Under the pieces are notes generated by a model, which worked only from the letters and a program-made list of their open reading frames with translations, was not told the origin of the DNA and did no database searches. The position numbers and the translations under genes are program-made. This document shows positions 13,201 to 17,074 of a DNA stretch of 17,074 nucleotides, in pieces (positions within the stretch are counted from its first letter, which is position 1; each line of letters starts with the position of its first letter). The DNA is from Patescibacteria group bacterium UBA5187 (GTDB lineage Bacteria > Patescibacteriota > Minisyncoccia > Phycocordibacterales > PALSA-1337). The DNA lies in assembly GCA_002413065.1 (NCBI GenBank), contig DHWH01000001.1:1-17074 (forward strand). The letters are read 5' to 3'.

Positions 13201-14082
13201 TTATGAATGATGCGGACTTTCCACTTTCCCACCCATCGTCCTTATTTCCTTCAAAGCTTTGTGAGCAGCCTCAATCTCTCCCGGAGTCGTCGGCGGCTTT
13301 CCGTGCCACTCGAATTTGCGTTCAAATTCAGGAATACCCTTTGATGGAATTGTATAGGCAATGATAACAGACGGTTTATCGAACACGGCATGGGCTTCAC
13401 CGATGGCACGATCGATATCGCGAAAATTATGTCCGTCTACTTCCTGCACATGCCAGTTCCACGCGCGCCACTTATCCGCCAATGGATTAAGCGGCATGAT
13501 GTCTTCAGTGAAACCATCTATCTGGATATTATTTCGATCAATGATTGCAGTGAGATTTTGCAATTTTTCCTTGCCGGCCAGCATCGCCCCTTCCCATGAG
13601 TTGCCGCAATCGAGCTCGCCATCGCTCATCAAACAATAAAACTGCTTGCCAGATGTTCTTCCATTATCTATGCGGTCTGCCAAAGCCATGCCCACTGTTT
13701 GAGACAATCCTGAACCCAGAGGGCCCGATGATGTCTCGAGCATTGATAACCATTCGCGATGAGGATGACCCTGGAGACGCGAACCAAGTTTGCGCAAAGT
13801 GTTCAATTCAGATAGTGGAAAATAACCTGCATGTGCCAGAGTGGCATACAAAACAGGACATATGTGACCATTGGATAAAACGAGGCGATCCCGATACTGC
13901 CATGATGGATTTTTCTGATCGTGTTTGAGTGCGTGAAAATAAAGATATGTAAAAATGTCAGTCATATCGAGCGGTCCAGCCGTATGACCTGACTTCGCTT
14001 CTATGAGCATCTCGATAATGGATCGGCGAATATCCAAAGCTTTCTGTTCAAGAAGTTTTACTTTTTCATCTGCGAGAGACAT
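13201..14082 (-). CDS. tktN: transketolase, N-terminal (TPP-binding) subunit
   Basis: 293 residues, the diphosphate-binding half of a split transketolase. Visible are ALDIRRSIIEMLIEAKSGH, GPLDMTDIFTYLYF, NGHICPVLYA, GSRLQGHPHR, the substrate-side SSGPLGSGLSQTVGMA, and the TPP/Mg motif SDGELDCGNSWEGAM followed by LTAIIDRNNIQIDG, where the family usually starts the motif with GDG. ATG 14082 was chosen because earlier starts add residues that overlap the amidase gene, and MSLADEKVKLLEQKALDIRR fits the family. The gene overlaps the amidase 3' end by 17 nt, and an extended -10 (TGGTATACT) inside that gene lies 9 nt before the ATG, so it may also be transcribed alone. Confidence 0.93.
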   Translation of the reverse strand: MSLADEKVKLLEQKALDIRRSIIEMLIEAKSGHTAGPLDMTDIFTYLYFHALKHDQKNPSWQYRDRLVLSNGHICPVLYATLAHAGYFPLSELNTLRKLGSRLQGHPHREWLSMLETSSGPLGSGLSQTVGMALADRIDNGRTSGKQFYCLMSDGELDCGNSWEGAMLAGKEKLQNLTAIIDRNNIQIDGFTEDIMPLNPLADKWRAWNWHVQEVDGHNFRDIDRAIGEAHAVFDKPSVIIAYTIPSKGIPEFERKFEWHGKPPTTPGEIEAAHKALKEIRTMGGKVESPHHS

Positions 14083-14824
14083 TTGAATATAAGTATACCA
14101 GTTTTTCTCTCCAGCCTGGATGCTTGTTATCAACACTCAAAAAATTCTTCGACGGACACGTTGTTTTCGTATTTATCTCACAATGTCCTTTGATATTCTC
14201 TTTTAAAACCTGCGGATACGTATCCTTAATCAGACTCGCAACAGCCGCAAGCTCTACATCCGAAGGTTCCGAATTTTCATAATCATTATCAAAAACAATT
14301 GCAATGCTCCTGCAATTCACATCCCAATTCCCGGCATGCCAGCCGATTTCGGAATCTTCAAGCAAGCGCTCACAGATACCGCCAGTTCGCACTATCCAAT
14401 GATATGGCCAAAATACCTGAACCCCATCCCTGAAATGTCCTGAGTAAACGGGCCGGTCCTTTATCTCCTTATGGGCAGTATACGTTGGACCTTTTCCAGC
14501 ATATTGCGGTGCATATAACCGAACGAGATCAATGCCTGATAGCCGTTCCTTTGTAAGTCCCGGTTTCATGCTGGTGTGATGAATCACGACCGTATCGATC
14601 GGTTTTCGTTCCGCATCAAGATTTTTTCCTGTTTGACCAAGTGCAACAGCACCTTTACGCAGCTGATCTTCAAAGAAATCATATATCTGCTCTTTGACAC
14701 GTTCATATTCCGCACGGTTTTCAGCATGCAATTGTACAAGTTCCTTGAATACTCCCGGCACTTCAGTGTACCAATGCGGATATTTTATTTTTTCTTTCCA
14801 ATCTTCAGGGTTGAAAATGGGCAT
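14066..14824 (-). CDS. N-acetylmuramoyl-L-alanine amidase (amidase_2/PGRP type)
   Basis: 252 residues. Amidases of this zinc family cut between N-acetylmuramic acid and L-alanine in peptidoglycan. After about 75 helical N-terminal residues the domain starts at IDTVVIHHTS (zinc ligand His82 or His83), then shows WIVRTGGICERLLEDSEIGWHAGNWDVNCRSIAIVF, the core of the fold, and GHCEINTKTTCPSKNF with His214 and Cys223 as the other two ligands. No signal peptide is visible, so export by another path or an intracellular recycling role must be considered. ATG 14824 is preferred; an in-frame TTG at 14851 would add nine residues. The gene lies 29 nt after rpe, an odd place among sugar-phosphate genes, and overlaps tktN by 17 nt. 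Confidence 0.88.
   Translation of the reverse strand: MPIFNPEDWKEKIKYPHWYTEVPGVFKELVQLHAENRAEYERVKEQIYDFFEDQLRKGAVALGQTGKNLDAERKPIDTVVIHHTSMKPGLTKERLSGIDLVRLYAPQYAGKGPTYTAHKEIKDRPVYSGHFRDGVQVFWPYHWIVRTGGICERLLEDSEIGWHAGNWDVNCRSIAIVFDNDYENSEPSDVELAAVASLIKDTYPQVLKENIKGHCEINTKTTCPSKNFLSVDNKHPGWREKLVYLYSNVSRR
14092..14097 (-). promoter_or_regulatory. extended -10 of tktN inside the amidase gene
   Basis: Minus strand TGG-TATACT with 9 nt to ATG 14082. It lies within the last codons of the amidase gene and gives a leaderless or nearly leaderless internal transcript. Confidence 0.4.
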
Positions 14825-14853
14825 GAATTTTAAAGATTGAATATTTCTCAATA

Positions 14854-15540
14854 CTACACGCGATGAACGAGCACTTTGAATTTCTGCACTGCATCAATGG
14901 CATTATCAGAATTGAATATCGCAGAGCCAATGACGAGCCTGTCCGCACCCGCTTCGATCAGACTTCCCATTGTTGTCTCGGAAACTCCCCCGTCAACTGA
15001 AATTGGCAACTCAGGATATGCCGCTTTGATGGCTTTTATTTTTTCTATAACCTTGTCATCGAAGGCCTGTGCCTGAAAACCGATCTGATCAATCCCCATG
15101 CATTGTACGAATTGAATCTGATCTTCATATGGTTCGATCACTTCTATTGGTGTTTCGATATTGATCGCCAATCCGACTTCCAATTGACCCTGGAGGTCCG
15201 CGACTGCTTTCTCCAGATCGCCGCGAACTTCAGCATGCAGGATAATGCGCACGGCGCCGGCCTGCACCCATTGCTGTACGCGTTCTTCCGGTTTATTGGC
15301 CATGAGGTCTATTTCAAAATCGAGAGTCTCCCATCCCGGCAAACCCTGGCTTTCATGCAACAAAGCATCAAATGCATCATCATGCTTTTTGTAGGGCCAT
15401 GAAGCGCTGGGCACAAATTGACCATCGCAGACATCGATCTGCACGGTCTTCACAAAGCCTTTTACGAGCTCGATCTTTTCCTGAAGCTCGTTGAAGTCTT
15501 TCGGCAATATTGCAGGAATTATTTCTATTTTCTTATTCAT
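14854..15540 (-). CDS. rpe: ribulose-phosphate 3-epimerase family protein with altered metal site
   Basis: 228 residues, a TIM barrel of usual Rpe length. Rpe interconverts ribulose 5-phosphate and xylulose 5-phosphate. The family frame is visible: IIPAILPKDFNELQEKI, VQIDVCDGQFVPSASW, FEIDLMANKPEE, VGLAINIETPIEVI, ISVDGGVSETT and ADRLVIGSAIF. The acid/base pair seems kept (Asp36 in IDVCDG and Asp183 in SVDGG). However, the metal ligand His before the first Asp is Gln34, the second His (usual V-H-L-M) is Asp78 in IDLM, and the PGFGGQ loop reads IGFQAQ. The metal ion or the exact substrate may therefore differ. The gene lies between rpiB and the amidase, with TATATA 6 nt before ATG. Confidence 0.85.
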   Translation of the reverse strand: MNKKIEIIPAILPKDFNELQEKIELVKGFVKTVQIDVCDGQFVPSASWPYKKHDDAFDALLHESQGLPGWETLDFEIDLMANKPEERVQQWVQAGAVRIILHAEVRGDLEKAVADLQGQLEVGLAINIETPIEVIEPYEDQIQFVQCMGIDQIGFQAQAFDDKVIEKIKAIKAAYPELPISVDGGVSETTMGSLIEAGADRLVIGSAIFNSDNAIDAVQKFKVLVHRV

Positions 15541-15546
15541 AACTAG

Positions 15547-15552
15547 TATATA
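15547..15552 (-). promoter_or_regulatory. -10-like element of rpe, possibly leaderless
   Basis: Minus strand TATATA with 6 nt to ATG 15540; no clear -35 is seen. It lies in the 38-nt gap after rpiB, so readthrough from rpiB is equally likely. Confidence 0.35.
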
Positions 15553-15578
15553 TTTTAATGAAAATGGTTCGGTCTGAA

Positions 15579-16046
15579 TTATTCAATGCTATCGATCTCC
15601 TCTATCCTCCTCTGATGTTTTTCTTCGCCACTGAATGCAGTGGTCAGCCAAAGTTCGACTGCCTGTATAGCTTCGGCTTCAGTGACAAACCGTGCCCCGA
15701 TCGAAAGTACATTAGCATCATTGTGCTCGCGCGAAAGTCTGATGATGTCGAGAGTACCACCATACCATACAGTCGCCCGAACGCCAGGAAATCGGTTCGC
15801 GACCATCGCCTCACCTTGTCCTGAACCACCGAAAATAATCGCCTTGGTCGTACCCTCCAAATCCTGCGCAACTTTCATTGCGGCAGTGGCCATGTAGACA
15901 GGATAGTCATCCTCGGGGACCAATTCGTGCGCACCGACATCATCAATCGAATACCCTTTTCCCTGCAAGAATATCTTTACGGCTTCTTTGAGTATAAAGC
16001 CGGCGTGATCGGAAGCGAGGATGATTGGGGGTAAGGTTGGATTCAT
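15579..16046 (-). CDS. rpiB: ribose-5-phosphate isomerase B
   Basis: 155 residues from ATG 16046, a normal RpiB length. It interconverts ribose 5-phosphate and ribulose 5-phosphate. Visible are LASDHAGFILKEAVK (Asp13, His14), DDVGAHELVPEDDYPVYM, FGGSGQGEAMVANRFPGVRA and REHNDANVLSIGARF (His108). The usual catalytic Cys of CGTGIG is replaced (GGSGQGE), as in the mycobacterial type where Glu in GGSGNGE takes that role; here this would be Glu79. A longer frame to ATG 16121 adds 25 residues before a region where the family normally starts, so the shorter form was chosen. It is the first gene of the minus-strand cluster and is divergent from the gene at 16175. No convincing minus promoter was found. 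Confidence 0.92.
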   Translation of the reverse strand: MNPTLPPIILASDHAGFILKEAVKIFLQGKGYSIDDVGAHELVPEDDYPVYMATAAMKVAQDLEGTTKAIIFGGSGQGEAMVANRFPGVRATVWYGGTLDIIRLSREHNDANVLSIGARFVTEAEAIQAVELWLTTAFSGEEKHQRRIEEIDSIE

Positions 16047-16085
16047 TGTGTTTAACATTAACAGAAAATCATATGAGTCGTCTAG

Positions 16086-16113
16086 TTGACGCGGGGTATT
16101 GATTTGATAAAAT
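16086..16113 (+). promoter_or_regulatory. promoter of the 16175-16660 gene
   Basis: TTGACG (16086-16091), a 16-nt spacer and an extended -10 TGA-TAAAAT (16108-16113). Transcription would start near 16120, with a leader of about 55 nt. Confidence 0.55.
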
Positions 16114-16174
16114 TTATCCATTCAAAAGATACCCGTATTTCCGCTCCTCTCGTCTTATTCCTAAATATAAATAC

Positions 16175-16660
16175 ATGAGTAGATTTAATCTGAAAAATCA
16201 GGAGCTTTTTGAAACTGCTAAAAAAGAAGCGGGCATTTTTTACCATTCATTAATCGAGGTTTACTGTCCCTATTTCAAAGAAAAGATCGCTTTCAATGCC
16301 AAAGGATGGGAACATCTTCAATTTAAAAATCGAAATCGGATTCGATCGTCGAATGAACAATATGTCCGATTCAAATTACTTCCACTTGTACCCAACATTA
16401 TTTCTCATTCCCGCACTCTGCAAGGTATATGTCCTACAAAAGCCTTCGAATTGATAAATAGAAACAGCAGATGGGATACTATTCTTATAAATGTCACCTT
16501 CTGGGAATTTATGGCCATCTCAGATAACGTACGCATGCGTATAGTAATTAAACAAGTTGAAGGAGGTGCCAAGCACTTCTTCAGTGTCATACCATTTTGG
16601 AGGTTGAAACCTGGAACAAACGAAAGAATGCTTTATGGATATTCACCCCTGTCTGATTGA
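16175..16660 (+). CDS. unknown small protein, possibly with a barnase/EndoU/RelE-like nuclease fold
   Basis: 161 residues, not firmly recognised. There is no signal peptide or membrane helix. The order is a helix (NLKNQELFETAKKEAGIFYHSL), a strand, KEKIAFNAKGWEHLQFKNRNR, a helix with RFKLLPLVPNIISHS, then a beta-rich half (TILINVTFWEFMAIS, VRMRIVIKQVEGGAKHFFSVIPFWR). His in GWEHL, several Arg, and a final strand with a GGAKHFFS turn resemble the barnase/EndoU/ColicinE5/RelE-like nuclease group seen in phage and small-genome bacteria. This is from pattern memory and unverified. It has its own promoter (16086-16113) and no adjacent antitoxin-like ORF. Its 3' end faces a minus-strand RNA (16678-16760). 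No Shine-Dalgarno sequence precedes ATG. Confidence 0.6.
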   Translation: MSRFNLKNQELFETAKKEAGIFYHSLIEVYCPYFKEKIAFNAKGWEHLQFKNRNRIRSSNEQYVRFKLLPLVPNIISHSRTLQGICPTKAFELINRNSRWDTILINVTFWEFMAISDNVRMRIVIKQVEGGAKHFFSVIPFWRLKPGTNERMLYGYSPLSD

Positions 16661-16677
16661 ATATTTAACTGAAAATC

Positions 16678-16699
16678 AAAAAACACCGCAAAGCGATGT
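16678..16699 (-). terminator. rho-independent terminator of the small RNA
   Basis: Minus strand ACATCGC/GCGGTGT around TTT (16683-16699), followed by TTTTT. There is no T-run on the + side, so it would not stop the 16175-16660 transcript. Confidence 0.85.
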
Positions 16700-16760
16700 C
16701 CTTTGATGGCACCTGGCTACAGCTTGGAGCCGTGAGAGGGCCGAAACCCTTCCAGATGCT
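16678..16760 (-). ncRNA. predicted small structured RNA with its own promoter and terminator
   Basis: From a start near 16760 the minus strand can form an 8-bp closing stem (16752-16759 with 16709-16716: GCATCTGG/CCAGGTGC). Inside are two hairpins: AGGG/CCCT (16750-16747 with 16740-16737) and ACGGCT/AGCTGT (16733-16728 with 16724-16719), making a three-way junction with short single-stranded joints. A linker (CATCAAAGG) leads to a terminator hairpin ACATCGC/GCGGTGT followed by six U. A strong promoter precedes it. No ORF of useful length is inside. It did not match any RNA family known to me (4.5S, 6S, tmRNA and common riboswitches were considered). Confidence 0.6.
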
Positions 16761-16766
16761 AGAAAC

Positions 16767-16796
16767 ATTATAGCAAATAAAAGTATCAGAATGCAA
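16767..16796 (-). promoter_or_regulatory. promoter of the small RNA
   Basis: Minus strand: TTGCAT (16791-16796), an 18-nt spacer ending in TGC, consensus TATAAT (16767-16772). With the extended -10 this is one of the best promoters in the window. Confidence 0.7.
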
Positions 16797-16836
16797 CATT
16801 AAAGTTCAGTTTGATCTTACGCCCATTAACATATTA

Positions 16837-16858
16837 CGTATACCCCATTTCATTGTCA
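16837..16858. repeat. copy A of a 22-bp direct repeat, duplicated gap 3' fragment
   Basis: Identical to 17053-17074 over 22 bp. On the minus strand in the gap frame it continues upstream to encode WYDNEMGYT (W codon at 16861-16863) and then meets TAA. It also supplies the stop codon of the 49-residue ORF in another frame. Confidence 0.8.
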
Positions 16859-17005
16859 TACCAAGCCGAACAATTTTCTGATTAATAAATATAGCGCAAT
16901 TATCAATAATGCAATCACATAATAAAATTCAATTTTAGAAGCTTTATTATTGTTCCACCGGCCTAAGTCCCATTGCTCTTTAAGTTTTCTCTTTAACCAA
17001 TTCAT
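16856..17005 (-). CDS. 49-residue membrane protein downstream of gap
   Basis: 49 residues, no family known. A charged, aromatic N-terminal half (MNWLKRKLKEQWDLGRWNNN, then KASKIE) is followed by one hydrophobic helix (about 27-42, FYYVIALLIIALYLLI) and a short basic end (RKLFGLV), so it looks like a small membrane-anchored peptide. The ATG lies 2 nt after the gap stop codon, and GGGGAGG sits about 11 nt upstream, inside the gap 3' end; this is one of the few Shine-Dalgarno-like sequences in the window and supports translational coupling. The last codons and the TGA stop come from the duplicated gap fragment (16837-16858), so the C-terminus may have been changed by that duplication. It could also be noncoding. 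Confidence 0.5.
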   Translation of the reverse strand: MNWLKRKLKEQWDLGRWNNNKASKIEFYYVIALLIIALYLLIRKLFGLV

Positions 17006-17007
17006 AA

Positions 17008-17074
17008 TTAAACCAACCTCCCCGCCTTGATCACATGCTCTACCAACGTATGCGTATACCCCATTTCATTGTCA
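17008..17074 (-). CDS. gap: glyceraldehyde-3-phosphate dehydrogenase, C-terminal end (partial)
   Basis: Only the last 21 residues lie in the window, running off its right edge: DNEMGYTHTLVEHVIKAGRL and a final V, then TAA. The D-N-E-M-G-Y block is the near-invariant C-terminal signature of phosphorylating GAPDH (usually WYDNE-GYS), and the closing helix VEHVIK fits as well. GAPDH oxidises glyceraldehyde 3-phosphate in glycolysis, taking the triose made by the transketolase route encoded nearby. The usual Ser/Asn after GY is Thr-His here. The assignment rests on a short but very characteristic motif. Confidence 0.8.
   Translation of the reverse strand, partial: DNEMGYTHTLVEHVIKAGRLV
17053..17074. 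repeat. copy B of the 22-bp direct repeat, within gap
   Basis: The match with 16837-16858 is perfect up to the window edge, so the repeat may be longer than can be seen here. Confidence 0.8.

Noticed and set aside
13197..13232. GTG start giving the transketolase C subunit 12 more residues
   Set aside because: It overlaps the N-subunit gene, and the family begins at MLNP, i.e. ATG 13196.
16047..16121. 25-residue N-terminal extension of rpiB
   Set aside because: RpiB normally begins right before the SDHAG motif; the extension overlaps the + strand promoter at 16086-16113. Not fully excluded.
16175..16760. Complete type III toxin-antitoxin system
   Set aside because: The RNA is on the opposite strand downstream of the gene and has no tandem repeats, which does not fit known type III layouts.
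16678..16760. 4.5S SRP RNA, 6S RNA or a common riboswitch
   Set aside because: The GGAAGG piece is not in the SRP apical-loop context (no GUCCGGAAGGAAGCAGC-like core), and no riboswitch core was recognised; there is no downstream minus-strand gene to regulate.
1..17074. TGA recoded as glycine, as in some CPR lineages
   Set aside because: TGA ends rarA, the M15 peptidase and the 49-residue ORF at sensible places, and no conserved protein is interrupted by in-frame TGA.
1..17074. CRISPR arrays, insertion sequences or prophage
   Set aside because: No regularly spaced repeats, transposase or integrase frames, or phage structural genes were seen.

Overview
The window looks like a piece of a small-genome bacterial chromosome, most likely from the Candidate Phyla Radiation (Patescibacteria). 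This is inferred from gene style, not from a marker gene. Base composition is moderate, the standard code fits (TGA works as a stop, for example in rarA), and Shine-Dalgarno sequences are mostly absent. Transketolase is split into two subunits, and many tiny genes of unknown function sit between core genes. Six genes have a -10-like hexamer only 6-9 nt before the start codon, so leaderless mRNAs look common here.

Layout. Positions 1-1445 hold three tandem + strand genes for small receiver-like proteins (the first is cut by the window edge). Each ends in its own strong terminator, and the second and third also have TTGACA-type promoters. Positions 1410-2954 (minus) carry rpmG, tRNA-Trp and rarA; the common rpmG-trnW-secE order is broken by rarA. 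Positions 3033-4728 (minus) hold a two-gene unit of unknown function: a single-pass membrane protein and a secreted protein. Alanine racemase follows on + (4767-5957), diverging from that unit. Positions 5988-6739 hold a two-helix membrane protein. Positions 6903-7684 hold tRNA-Tyr followed 7 nt later by an M15 peptidase. Positions 7769-11826 (minus) are uvrB, a PDZ-less HtrA-like protease and a double-receiver response regulator. Positions 11899-16046 (minus) are a carbohydrate cluster, rpiB, rpe, an amidase, transketolase N and C halves and a 61-residue ORF, closed by a strong terminator. Positions 16086-16660 (+) hold an unknown small protein. The window ends with a predicted minus-strand small RNA, a 49-residue membrane ORF and the tail of a gap (GAPDH) gene.

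How the genes fit together. rpiB, rpe, the transketolase halves and the neighbouring gap form the non-oxidative pentose phosphate and lower glycolytic route. Alanine racemase, the M15 peptidase and the amidase concern peptidoglycan. uvrB and rarA handle DNA damage.

Most unusual points: a 113-bp palindrome inserted in frame in uvrB; an independently promoted, terminator-ended RNA that can fold as a three-way junction (16678-16760); a duplicated scrap of the GAPDH active-site tail at the window end; the tRNA-Tyr/M15 peptidase junction; and an Rpe with substituted metal ligands. No gap longer than 300 bases lacks a gene. The 6740-6902 spacer shows only a small hairpin (6871-6886). No CRISPR array, insertion sequence or prophage was seen.
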